Part shown: one piece after another, positions 23,401-34,330 of the stretch | Layout: the number at the start of each line of letters is the position of its first letter | Numbering within the stretch: the first letter of the stretch is position 1 | Source: Psilocybe azurescens | Taxonomy: Eukaryota; Basidiomycota; Agaricomycetes; Agaricales; Agrocybaceae | Direction of reading: 5' to 3' | DNA: 64,000 nt | NCBI GenBank assembly: GCA_023853785.1 | Contig: JAJIRX010000681.1 | Location: forward strand, 310,001 to 374,000 | Translations under genes and position numbers: made by a program | The notes under the pieces: model-generated | The model's input: only the letters and a program-made list of their open reading frames with translations | The model's database searches: none | What the model was told of the DNA's origin: nothing

Positions 23401-23690
23401 AGCTCTACACAGGGTGAATTCTAAGTTGCTTGCACAGAATACGAAGCTGACCTCAGACGTTGCTGGACGGCCCTCACTTCTGATACGGTCTGCTTCGTGA
23501 ACAACTCATCCGGGCTAAGGTTCAACCCATCGCTCAGTAACCTTGCGGAAGTCAAAGTGTGCTGGTATGTTGCAGTGTAAACTGGAGGAGATAAAGAGGG
23601 GGTATATTGCGATTTTTCAGTTACACCGTGTCCATTGGGCTTAGAAGATAGTATGGACCGCGCAGAAGAGACACTGGTCAAAGTTGACAT
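20481..23690 (-). CDS. COG1: Conserved oligomeric Golgi complex subunit 1 (COG1)
   Basis: COG1 is part of the eight-subunit tether for retrograde vesicles at the Golgi. The Vps51/COG1 N-terminal region reads LNLSPDELFTKQTVSEVRAVQQRLR, then ADAEAKQEELRLMVGERYRD and SSSIISIASSSRRVLRAIEE. The middle has LDMHLLTLQVLSAHMKLLLD and, after a frame break near 22840, FPLVQRQWDVVSQFRSQIVH. The tail reads DIEKTASEYLARSQTLLSVV and ends near LLLVGNVDR. Several short introns occur (for example near 21050-21090, 21190-21260 and 21830-21870). The start at 23690 (MSTLTSVSSARS) opens the longest consistent N-terminus. Confidence 0.88.
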
Positions 23691-24014
23691 GGACGGAAGA
23701 ATGTAAGGCGCCCCTTAACTTGAAATAGACGGCATTGCATTACTTTGCTTACATAACACACTGCCTACAGATTGTCAAGGCAGGGTTACTTGCCTGACCA
23801 TCGTTGGTCTCGAGCTTGCCCGCCATTGAGGCTCATGCCACGTTCAAAGACAGCCTTCATACTGTCTCCAGCATGTATAATAATAAAATAGCAATGATCA
23901 CGGCAGAATATGACAAAAATTATCGTAAAATGGTTTTGAAGACTGTACATATATAACTAGTACTATTGGAAATGGGTAACTGGCATAAGGTTGGCGTAAG
24001 TAGTTCCAAGATGT
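23691..24014. other. Intergenic region between COG1 start and TMEM115 stop
   Basis: This 324-bp gap is likely the COG1 promoter plus the TMEM115 3' untranslated region. No gene or repeat is seen. Confidence 0.45.
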
Positions 24015-25361
24015 CTATCGGATATCCGACTTGACCTTCACAGATTCTTCAGGTTCGGTGGTACTCTTAGAGCGTTCAAGAGAAGGGGAGGAGTTTGTAC
24101 CTGCGCCTTCTTGTCGGGCCACCGTTGGGGGTACACGCGCTGGTGCGGGGACCGCGTTTGTCGAACCGGAACCAACAGGTGATGAGTTATTAGCAACACG
24201 CTGGTCTAAAGCTTTCAGAGCCATAGCTCTGAATCAAGGTCAGAATTAGAATATTGCATCGATAAAGATGCGATAAAGTGACAGACCTCCGCCTTTCAGC
24301 CTCTGCGCGAGCGGTACCCGGGACTTGTCCGTACCCACCAAGTTCCACGTCCGATCCGGAAGAAGGTATCAGGTGGAAGCGGTTGGCTAGCGAATAGACG
24401 AAATTTCCACCGATAGTCAGGGGGTAGCTATGATTCCACCACTATCATTATTTCACGTCACAACATAATAAATATGGGGCTTACTGCATAAAGGGGGAAC
24501 CAAGACACCAGAGAGAACGTCTCGCTTCTGTCACCGTATGTGTCTCCCCCAGTCTCTCCGGGGTTCTTTTGTAAAAGCGGAGGTATACCCAGCCCACAAA
24601 CCAACCAAATTGAATGATGATCCAGGGACACTGCAGACCAATTATACAGAGAACTGTCGACAGAGTTAGATACGCCATTGGCAAGCTCTAGAGAACGGAT
24701 GAAAATTCAGATCGAGTTGACAGCTAATGCAATAACGCACTTTGACGCGAGCCTTGATGACGCCGAAAAGTTGAACCTGGTGTTCAGGTATGAGCTGAGT
24801 GAAAGCAACCAGTAGAGTAATCTGTAGGGCCATTTGGCCTCGATACTGCATTCCATATCTGAGGTGAACTGAGAGTCAGAGCGAGCCATGGTCTCGTAAC
24901 CAAGTGGATGACCTACAAGAACAAGTCGGCGTTTCGTGTCGCGATGAATTCTATCCAATTGAATCCAAAGGCGATGATATTTGACGCAACAATAGAGACC
25001 ACAATAAACTTGATGGTTTCAATGCCTCCCCACAGCCGTTCCAGGTATTTTAGTGCTGCAGGAACGAAAATAAGCGTCATGGCGAGCTGTACGAGCTTTG
25101 AGTTAGCAGAACTTTGAGACACCTGTATAGCGTCACTCACCTCCCATATGTTTACTTCAACAAAAGCGGACGTTAAGAGCGTCCATGGTGCATACAGAGC
25201 ATATCCTGGAACGAGTGTCATATATTGGCTGGCTTGCGAGCCCATACCATTCCAGCACAGGTAAGCATAGAGCGCGGATGATACAATGGTTGCTCCAGTG
25301 AATGCACGTGTAACTGGGGGATAGACTGTATCAGAACAAGTGGCGACGACAGAACGGCCAT
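24015..25361 (-). CDS. TMEM115-family (DUF1751) Golgi membrane protein
   Basis: TMEM115 proteins are rhomboid-like multispanning Golgi proteins linked to retrograde transport. The start MAVLSSPLVLIQSIP joins PVTRAFTGATIVSSALYAY once a missing C in the C5 run read at 25316-25320 is restored. Conserved segments are LVPGYALYAPWTLLTSAFVE, ALKYLERLWGGIETIKF and LLYWLLSLSSYL in adjacent frames, PWIIIQFGWFVGWVYLRFYK and LTIGGNFVYSLANRFHLIPS. The tail is soluble and rich in serine, proline and lysine, ending SVKVKSDIR. A second short homopolymer is the C5 run at 24546-24550. The neighbouring FAM32A gene starts 189 bp away in the opposite direction. Confidence 0.83.
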
Positions 25362-25550
25362 TTTTCTGAGAAAAGGAGACGGAACACGCAAACAGCGATG
25401 AAGGTGCTGTTAGAATGGAGGATTTATTTTTCTCCAAATTCACGACAGAGGGGCAGTGACAAGAGTAACTACGTACCAACTCACGTGGTTCGAATCAATA
25501 TTTGTTATTGCCGCAACCGTAAGCCGTCCGTCTTTTCAACCTCGTCTCCC

Positions 25551-26112
25551 ATGTCGGATTACGACTTTCGCCCTGGAGGCCCTCAAACTCAAAGGAGGGG
25601 TCGCTGAGGGCGGCATTGTGAAAAAGTGTGTAAGTTCTCTATATTTCCTCTTACAAGCAATCTAACACTCTTCAAGGAAGAAAAAAGAAATCTAAGGTGA
25701 AATCTGAATCAACAGTAAAGAACAAAAGATTCCCGGCAGCACCCAGGATCTTATATCTCAGGCAACCGACAGTAACGATACTTTATCCGGTAGTGGACGC
25801 AACTCCCCCGCGTTAACGGGCAGCTCATCTCGAAAGACTGAAGCAGAAAGGCGTTTCGAAGAAGTCCAGAAGCGCCGCGTATGTTTCTCTCATAACTATC
25901 TGAATTCACCTGTGTTAACGCGCTCTTGTGTTCAGCTCGAACAACGTATATCAAAGCTGGCACACAAAACTCATAAGGATCGCGTCAATGAATTCAACGC
26001 GCATCTTGAGAGTCTCAGCGAGCATCACGACATCCCTAAAGTAATAACAGTAAACCATCTTCCATGCTTCCATACTGAATACATTATTTTATGCTAGGTC
26101 GGACCTGGATAA
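25551..26112 (+). CDS. FAM32A-like small nuclear protein (DUF1754)
   Basis: The protein starts MSDYDFRPGG. After a frame break near 25578 it continues LKLKGGVAEGGIVKK, then a lysine-rich tract, SSRKTEAERRFEEVQKRR, LEQRISKLAHKTHKDRVNEF and AHLESLSEHHDIPKVGPG before TAA at 26110-26112. The C-terminal KTHKDRVNEFNxHLExLxEHxDIPKVGPG block is the family signature. Human FAM32A sits in the late spliceosome near the 5' exon, so a splicing role is plausible by family only. The last exon (26098-26112) encodes just VGPG plus the stop, after an intron that begins GTAATA. Confidence 0.87.
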
Positions 26113-26464
26113 TATCTGCTCATTATGCGTTGGACTGTCGGCTGTCTCTATGGACTGGACCTGGGTATCATACACCCGTGCTGTAATGATTCTGGTTAGA
26201 AAAGAACAGCTTTCAATTTTGCGGACTCTTGTATGAAATAAAAGGACCCAGAAAACATGCCACACCATTCTACTTACTGCAAACTTGTGCCTTATATTAG
26301 TTTGGTGCTGCTATTGTAATATATTTGTTCCGCATTCCGCCAGAAAATAGATTTGTATATAAGAATCAAATTCTTTTAAGTTTGTGATCACAAACGCTCT
26401 CTTGCTCCGCCCCACATTTTGACCTACTCCTCACGGACTCGTCGCTTTTCTTGCGACTTTGCAG
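26113..26464. other. Intergenic region between FAM32A and the WHIM1 gene
   Basis: This is a 352-bp AT-rich gap. It should carry the FAM32A terminator and the promoter of the next gene in the same orientation. No gene is seen. Confidence 0.45.
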
Positions 26465-28607
26465 ATGGCTAGTTCTGAAAAACCTACCAATAAACCGCAC
26501 ATATGCCCGCCTTCTAACGCTATTCACCCTGCGGACCGATGGGAATCCCTGTTTGTTTACTCATTTATCTGCAAATTCACGAATCTACGGCATAAGGTCG
26601 AGGGTCTGAAACACCTATGGAGTACGTAGCACTCAGGAACTCAGCGCTGGGGACGAGTTCTAATGGCAATCCTGACCTGCAGTCTAGAGGAGGCCCTGAT
26701 GTTGAAAGAGCCAAACAATATCGTGACACAACTTTTGGTTCAATTCGTGGTCAACCTCAAACCCCAGACGCGTAACTTGAGGTAATCGCGTGTTCTAGTG
26801 GGCGAAACACGAAGAAACGTTATGCTGATGAATTGCTCGTGTCTCCAGTAACGACCAAATTTCTACAACTGTGGCGTCTGTGCTTTCAGAATACTTCAAA
26901 TCCTCAGAGAGGACCATATTCTGGGACGAGAACTTGAACGCAAACGTGGATCCATTTGACGGCTTAGAGAGCGGGTTCTTTGCCACGAGTTGGGATTTTA
27001 AGGTTCGTATTTTAATTCTTTCATTCGTTACTTTTACTTGCTAACATATGTTTTTCATCATTGTAACACCAATCTAGTTGAAAATTCTGCGACAATTGGT
27101 TGAATTGCAGTTGTGCCACTCGCCTGAAATCAAGGCAGCCATTGATAACGCCTGGGGTGTCGTTCATAACAAGCATAAAAAGAACCAGGCTCCTGTAGCG
27201 CCACTGGGATCCAAGCGACCCAAAAAGTCAAGAACGACTACAATTACAACCCATTGGACAAGATTATCAGCGCAAACGTTATTGGATTGCAGATGGTCCG
27301 TGCACAATCGTTCTTGACGCCCTCTTCATGACTGGCCCATATTTGCGTATATTTGCCAGAGAACCGTTTAATCTCTCTCCTTTCTCCCCGTCTATCGGGC
27401 CTTGCCGTCTGCTTTCGCAGCTCTATCGGAATATTGGAACTAATTTCGTTTGATGTTTAGATTCACCGCGTATTTATGTATCTACCAACCCATGGAAAAT
27501 CACAGCGACATTTCAAACAATATCATCGGACTCGGGATGAATATATTTCGATCATTGAAGGTTTGAAAATCGATGGACCTCCCGAACCCAAGAAAGGTCG
27601 AAAACGGACGAAACTTGAGCTTGCGCATTTCGCCCTCATAGCGGCTCTTGAAGCACGAATTGAAGCCATTGACGTGGAGCTAGCGGTAAGTATCCGAATC
27701 TAAAAATGTTCACCCGCGCACAAAGACCAATATTTGTTGCACTGGGAATTGGCCTTGTACTGACAGTGTCCATTGTACATTTAGCGTGTGCAACGAGTAC
27801 GAAAATCGAAAACAGACGGAATCTTATGGTTCAAGCAGAGGTACGACAAACTCGGACACGACGACGAACGATAAAGCCAGATTACGTTTACGGTAATGAG
27901 CTGGGCAGCGAGGCAAGCGGCATGGCATGAGTACCTACGATTTTTCTGGGCTAACTTCCTATTTTTGGACAACAGGATGATGGCGCCGATGAATACAATT
28001 ATCAAGAAGAGGAACGCCAAGATGATGAATACGAGAACGATTATTCGAATGATACCAAAAGAGGTCGAGGAGGTCCATCTGTGGGAACTCGACGTTCGAC
28101 GCGTACTGCAACAGTAAATACCAACGGTAAACGAGAAGGCTCCTCCGATTCTGCACTTTGGCGCGGAGAACGTCGCTCTTCTCGATTAGGTGGCCCCGAA
28201 ACTTGTGTGGAAGTAGAGCCGTCACGAAAACGTGCACGCACAGAAGAAAGCACTGCAAGTGCGCAATCAACGGATGGAGTTTCCTCTGAAACCCTTGGGG
28301 TGACCAATGGTATCAGAGTAAAGACATCAGGGGCAGCTGCTCTCAAACCAACGGAAATCGCGATGGAACAAATAGCTGGCAAGAAACGCTCGAAATTCTG
28401 GGTGTATGCAGTTGAACCAATACCCGAGCCGCGTCCTTCTGCTCCTGATCCTCCAAACGTGGCTACAAGTTCATCGGAGAACGGTGCTCAGGAGGCCAAT
28501 GGTCTTACCAGGAGCCCAACTAGTTCTCGTTCGCCAGAGATGAACGGACAGTCGAACGGAATGGCGAGAAACCTGGAGGAAGCGTCTCTCCCATGCAGTC
28601 TTGGTGA
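26465..28607 (+). CDS. WHIM1-domain chromatin protein
   Basis: Segments read ADRWESLFVYSFICKFTNLR, LVQFVVNLKPQTRNL, STTVASVLSEYFKSSERTIF, FFATSWDFKLKILRQLVELQ, HSPEIKAAIDNAWGVVHNKH, QLQPIGQDYQRKRYWIADG and SPRIYVSTNPWKITATFQ. This is the WHIM1-type pattern of proteins linked to ISWI-family remodellers. Acidic and arginine-rich stretches follow (YNYQEEERQDDEYENDY, RRSTRTATVNTNG). Frame breaks occur near 27210, 27500 and 27530, at an A4 run near 27806, and near 28568; correcting the last gives the end GGSVSPMQSW with a stop at 28605-28607. Without it, the frame runs on to 28686. One intron before DDGADEYNYQ appears to use a GC donor. Confidence 0.75.
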
Positions 28608-28997
28608 AGTCTCATACATCCTCATTTTCAACATCATTTTTCATACATTCATTTGCACTACGCATCGTGGCATATACAACGGCTAATAATATTTGAATTA
28701 CTTGTGTATCAAACTATACAATATTATCCTTGCATAAGATTTATCTAGGAGTTGACGGATCATATGGGAGATTGTGACACTGATATTCCTGTGGGTATCG
28801 TGATGGATGAGTATACATGCTGGTGTCCTTGGTACCAAAGGCCAACACATCAAGGCAGTAAATTAAAATTACATATCACGTGACCCTGTAGAGGGCTGAT
28901 TTTGGCGTTTGATTTGCTTTGAAATTGACATTAGTTGGTTCTCTGAGTATTTAACAAGCGGTGGTTGGGTTGACACCGGATTCTGCTTTCGTTCTTT
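28608..28997. other. Intergenic region upstream of MIP
   Basis: This is a gap of about 390 bp between the WHIM1 gene and MIP. Apart from the E-box octamer at 28876-28883, no feature is recognised. Confidence 0.45.
28876..28883. promoter_or_regulatory. Palindromic E-box TCACGTGA upstream of MIP
   Basis: This perfect palindrome lies 115 bp upstream of the MIP start codon and is the same octamer as at 7800-7807. It may be bound by a Cbf1/bHLH-type regulator; this is inferred from the motif only. Confidence 0.42.
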
Positions 28998-31482
28998 ATG
29001 CTTGCTAGGTCTATCAGAGGGTGCTTCCATCTAAACCAAAGTTTCGCTTTCGTGGCTGTCTTCACTCCCAACATGTTCCCTCCAGACCTCTCGCGACACA
29101 AGTACAGCACCACATACCAGCTTCAGTCGATGATAGGGCCTTGATAAACCTCTTCGACAACCCCTCCTCCTCTCCTTTCCGAGCATCCGCCTCTACACCC
29201 ACAGGTCTCTTTGGTCATCCCACCCTCACCCATCCCGGGGCTCTCATATCCCTTGCCGATGCAACATTAGTTCGTGCCCAGCTTTTAACGGCCCGTATCC
29301 TTCGTTCAAGGGAATCTCGGGATGAGCTCTTCAAGGTCGTGAAGAATCTGGACCGGCTCAGCGACATGCTATGTGGCGTCATCGACCTTGCTGAACTTGT
29401 CCGAAATGCTCATCCCGATCGAGTATGGGTCGACGCGGCCAATCACGCGTATGAAGCGCTCTGCGAGTTCATGAACGTACTGAACACAGAAGTCGGTCTG
29501 TACGAGGTGAGTAAAGCGATCATATCTTAGTTTTGTTGCTGTTATCATCATTCCTCCTAGGTTCTCAAAGTGGTTCTGTCGGACCCCTCAATTGTCAAAA
29601 CGCTCACTCCTGAGGCATATCAGACGGCTTTGATATTTTGGCGCGATTTTGAAAAGTCTGCTATCGATCTCCCCCAACTGAGCGCAACAAATTCGTCTCC
29701 TTGTCCTCTGACATCCTAGTTCTCGGGCGCCAGTTCCTCGAAGCAGCCAATGCTCCTCGTGCTCCTGCCAGTATAAAACACTCAGACCTTGCGGGACTCA
29801 AAGATAAGGGAATGGGGGTCAGATTACAGCTGCAGGCGCAATTCACGAAGCGTGATTTGCTCGTATACCCAGGCTCTATGCAAGCACACATGATCATGCG
29901 CTCTGCTCCGGAAGAAGAGCCGAGAAGGCGAATGTACCTAGCTGCCAATTCCAGCACTCCCGAGCAGATAGAAGTTTTGGAGGCGCTCCTACGGAAACGA
30001 GCCAAGCTAGCCCAGCTAGTGGGGAGGAAAAGTTTTGCACACATGACTCTCGATGATAAAATGGCCAAGACTCCAGGTGTGTTAATTTGCATCTCGTGCC
30101 TCTGGCCAACTTTTTGATGTAGTTGCGTCAGAAAATGTGGTCAATTTCCTTGACGCCCTTCTAGACCACACTCGTCCATTCGCAAGGCGAGCTTTGCACA
30201 CTCTAAGCCAAAGAAAACAAGCACATCATGGGCAATCTTCCCTGCCTATCATCCAGGCATGGGATAGAGATTTCTATTGTCCGCCTGAACCACCTGCACC
30301 GCCTATACCACTACCACCGCTAACATTGGGCACAGTATTTATGGGACTCTCCCGGCTATTTCAACATCTTTATGGGATATCCCTTCGACCAGCGGACTCC
30401 ACCTCTGGCGAGGTCTGGCATTCGGACGTACACAAACTAGAAGTGGTGGATCAGGATAATGGAGTCATCGGTTGGATTTTTGCAGATCTATTTGCACGAC
30501 GCGGGAAGCCAAATGGCGCTGCTCATTATACCGTTCGGTGTTCGCGAAGGACAGACGATGATGACGAGCACAGTGACGGGACAGTTGAAGGCGCGGAACT
30601 AAGGATTAAAGAATCTGAAGATTTTGAGGCTGTTAAGCGACATCGTCTTCCCTAACCAGGAGGGCGTATTCCAGTTACCTTTAGTCGTACTTCTGTGCGA
30701 GTTCCCTCGACCAAGTATTACCAAGGGTCCAACAATTCTTGATTGGCATGAAGTATTGACTCTGTTCCACGAAATGGGACATGCTATGCATTGTAAGGAA
30801 TTCCCCAGCAACCGCAGTTTACACTCATACTAACATTCAATTTCTTCCCCAGCCATGATCGGTCGAACAGAATACCAGAACGTAGCGGGCACGCGATGTG
30901 CCACCGATTTCGTCGAACTACCATCTATCCTTATGGAACACTTCCTTAACTCACCCACAGTCCTCTCGCTATTCGACGTCGACGAGTCGTCCACCGTCCG
31001 CCAAATCGGCAACCACCACAATGACCCGTGCCACTCTATCGACACCTACTCCCAAATCCTGCTCGCAGCAATAGACCAAGTATATCACTCACCCGCTGCG
31101 ATCAGCCCTTCCTTCGACTCGACAGCTGCGCTGGCGAAGCTGCACGACACCCGGGGCTTGATACCCCACGTCCCCGGAACATCCTTCCAGACACAGTTCG
31201 GACATCTATTTGGATATGGCGCTACTTACTACTCTTACCTATTCGACCGTGCCATTGCCTCTCGCGTATGGCGTAATGTTTTTCTGACGATCCACTCAGC
31301 CGGAATACCGGTGAAAAGTATAAGAATGAGGTGCTGCGGTATGGAGGAGGCAGGGATCCGTGGAAGATGGTTAGTTCGTTGTTGAATGCACCGGAGCTAG
31401 AGAGGGAGATGCAGAGGCTATGCGCGAAGTTGGAAGGTGGAAGATCGAAGATGACGTTGGGCAACCAGGACGGCACTAAGTA
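28998..31482 (+). CDS. MIP: Mitochondrial intermediate peptidase (MIP/Oct1)
   Basis: This M3-family zinc metallopeptidase removes an octapeptide from imported proteins in the mitochondrial matrix. The start [12 protein letters not shown] is basic, as an import signal should be. The zinc motif HEMGHAMH begins at 30768, with [12 protein letters not shown] downstream supplying the third ligand. Other family blocks are [32 protein letters not shown] and [11 protein letters not shown]. Frame breaks lie near 29038 and at a C5 run (29671-29675, one base short), with one more near 31310. The gene converges on HD1, with about 270 bp between the stops. MIP beside the HD genes is the most conserved landmark of MAT-A loci in Agaricomycetes. 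Confidence 0.95.
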
Positions 31483-31750
31483 GTTTTGGATTCATTCCGA
31501 GGTGCCAATGCAATTTATTTTAAATGACACATCAAGGCTGCTTAAATTGTTTTATGCCAGCGAAGGGGGTAAGGTATTGGTATAGTACAGAATGATGGGA
31601 ATGCGAAGTATCCAATGAAAGCAGGATGGCAAAAAGCATGTACAGAGATGAGGAAAACATAATGAATAGAAACAATGATTGCAAGCGAAAGTATGAGTGA
31701 AGAAGAGTTGGAAAAAGCGAATGGATAATAATAATAATAGATAATAGATA
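31483..31750. other. Gap between MIP and HD1 stops, with an (ATA)n microsatellite
   Basis: The two genes converge here. A short trinucleotide run of ATA units sits at 31725-31739, within what is probably the HD1 3' untranslated region. No gene is seen. Confidence 0.5.
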
Positions 31751-34079
31751 TCATAGTTCTGCCTCCAACTGACGAATTTGTTCATTAAGCGCTTGAATCC
31801 TAGCTCTTTTGAATCAGCCAAATTTGGATCCGGAAGGGCTCGAGGGGTCAGGTAGGTGAGGTTGGCGGTCTCGACACTGATGGGAGCTAAGGATTCTGAA
31901 ATGTAAGAATTACCAGATTGGAGATATGCCGACCATTCAGATGACGAAAGTGATTGTTGCAAGCAGTCGCTGAAGGGTATATATGAAAGGTCGTCGTAAG
32001 TGGGTGCAGTAATCAATTCATTGAAGTTAGGCAAGGTAGCAGTGCTGACATCGATATCAAGCACAGCATCTGTGGAATCCAGTAAGCCAGGCATGGGAAG
32101 GCAAAGACTACAACACATACTTTGCAGAGGAAAATATAGAGGATCAGCAAAGTCAGAACAGGACTCGGAATTCTCCGGGAAAGATGCGGAGACGTCAGGA
32201 GATTCTGTTAGAAATATTGAATGCGCCAAGTTCAAAATTGTAGTATAAATGGAAGACGCGTACCAGTTGCTAGATTGCTGGAAGTTTCTTCACGACAGGG
32301 ATCAAAATATGTAGCAAAAACGTCATATTGACCATAAGAGACATCCAAAGGCGCAACCATCGAAAGAGTATCTTCGAAATTTGCCGGTGAGGGGATACCA
32401 CAGGGATCGAGCTCTGAAAGAATGTGGTCTTGGGTCCATGTTTCGAAAAGGTCGGGTGGCGATGGTTTCGTCATAGGTAAAGGGTTAGATGCCGTTTGCA
32501 GGCGCGGTATAGCGAATGCATTATGGGGACGTTTCGGAGAACATTGACTTTCTCCATCAGATAGCCGCCTTTTACGTTTCAATCGCGATATTTCAGAAAC
32601 GACAGGTAGCTCCTTGGCGACAGCTTCCGGTGTAAAAGATAGATGCGGATGTTTAGCACGATCACGTCTTTCTCCATCGGATAAACGCCTTTACGCTTCA
32701 GATTCGGCATTTCATAGATTGTGGGCTGCTCTGCAACGAGTAGCGGCGATGACGGGTTATCCTCCGATGAGTCTTCCAATAAGTCAATCGTATTGGAAGG
32801 AGACGGTGGGCCGACGATTGCTGTAGTATCGATAGTAGATGGCGATAGTAAACTATCGTCCGCTCTATCGTATGAGAAATCAATCTTCTTGGAAGAAGAC
32901 CGCAAAGTTGCCACCGACAACGCATCAGCTAATTGACTCGTTCTATGTTGTGTTGAATGTTAGATGAACGTTCGTTTGTAGAACAATCTAACTGCTGCAT
33001 ACCTGATTCGTTTTGAAGGCCGTGCTGACATGTGTTCAAAGTCGGTCTCGCACGTTTCTGGTGACGATTGACGCCGTTTGCGTGTTACCGTTGGAGAACT
33101 CTCGGATATACATGCAGGGTATGGTGTCATTTCTTCTGAAATATAACTCCCAGGAGATGGCTCTGGGGTGGGGTAAGCCATGATAGCATTGGCGTCAAGC
33201 ACTTGTGGGAGCGGTGTTGGGGACTCATGGCTATCCTGTTGTTTCTTCGATGTCCATATCGGAGAAGTTTCTGTGCCAGGTTGAAAGAGCATCTTGGGCG
33301 AAACCAGCTCGGGAAATTTGTCTGCATATAAACGTTTTGCATCACTGGCAATCATAACGAAATCTCTCCTGTATGCATCGTGGGGATCCATCTCCGATAA
33401 CAAAGTGGCACGAAGGTCTTCGGTAAAGGAGGTTGGCTTGGGAGAGAAGAAATGTGTTGCGGCAGCAATGATCTTTTCTTGCTTGTTCGAAAATTTGGTT
33501 TTGCGTAGTTTGTTCCAGCCTATGCGTTTCCTGACATCAGTGAACCAGGCGTCGATATCCTTCACAGAGCACTGTGTCTGAAGAGCAATGCTCTTCTTCA
33601 TTTCTCTCGAGGGATATGGATTGTGAAGATTTGAAAGAAGCCACTCGTAAGATGGTCTGATATAAGCTGGGAAGGGGGCCGTTTCTGATGCATCGTTAAA
33701 TACAGTAGAGACAGGATAAAGGTAGAACTTACTCTTAGAAGTTTTTGTTATAGAGTTTTCCGATATTGTGAGGTCGCTCAATTTTGCGCTGAGGATTTTA
33801 GAAACGTCATTCAAAACACCGAGGCCAATTTTGTCCGTCGCGTCTTCTAGTTCTAAGACAGATGTTGCCACAGTGTCGACAATGGATGCAAAAGAATGTA
33901 AAGCAACCAATGACTCCACATCGGCGTTACTTTGAGGTGCTTGAATGGGCACTGAAAGATGATAGTGTCCCCAGAAAAGATTTAAGAGCGCCGCCATCGC
34001 CTTGCAAAGAATGAAAGAAATCGTTGAGATAACATCCCATATTTTTCGTAAATGAGATGTCGCGGCTGGGGACAGCCAT
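31751..34079 (-). CDS. HD1: HD1-class homeodomain mating-type protein (MAT-A)
   Basis: HD1 proteins pair with HD2 proteins from a different allele to form the regulator that maintains the dikaryon. The start MAVPSRDISFTKNMGCYLND leads, after a frame break near 34005, into LLNLFWGHYHLSVPIQAPQS, the specificity/dimerisation region. The homeodomain spans PFPAYIRPSYEWLLSNLHNP to the recognition helix WFTDVRKRIGW (33516-33548), the variant WFxDxRKRIGW typical of HD1. A 51-bp intron (AAGA|GTAAGT) precedes it and another runs 33002-32929. The tail has basic patches (KRKRRLSDGE) and acidic segments. It ends RARIQALNEQIRQLEAEL, a short coiled coil common in HD1 proteins, once a missing A is restored near 31805. 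Confidence 0.93.
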
Positions 34080-34330
34080 ATTGAAATATGAACACGATGG
34101 ATGGTGTAGAAGGCGGGGTAGGTTGCAAGTAGGTTGATAGGTCAAAGGGGCCTTGTCGCTGATAGGCCAAGGTCCTTGATTCAAACTCCGCATTGTACGT
34201 CGATTGAAGCTCCGTATTGTCGACTTGTAATTCCCACGAGTAGCTGGCTTGAGTTACTGAGATTCTGTCTTCCTTGGTTTCTCCTCAACCTTCATCCTTC
34301 GCTACGTCCATTTAGTGGTCACCAATTATC
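34080..34330. promoter_or_regulatory. Bidirectional HD1/HD2 promoter with two sets of imperfect direct repeats
   Basis: This 251-bp gap separates the divergent HD1 and HD2 start codons and must carry both promoters. It contains two sets of near-identical direct repeats. One is TGATAGGTCAAAGGGGCCTTG (34135-34155), echoed by TGATAGGCCAAGGTCCTTG (34160-34178). The other is ACTCCGCATTGTACGTCGA (34185-34203), echoed by GCTCCGTATTGTCGACTTG (34209-34227). These could be regulator sites. I did not find the GATG-N9-ACA site described for HD dimers in other basidiomycetes. Confidence 0.6.

Noticed and set aside
25478..25500. GGTTCGAATCA resembling a tRNA B box
   Set aside because: No A box or cloverleaf could be drawn around it, and it lies in the TMEM115/FAM32A divergent gap.
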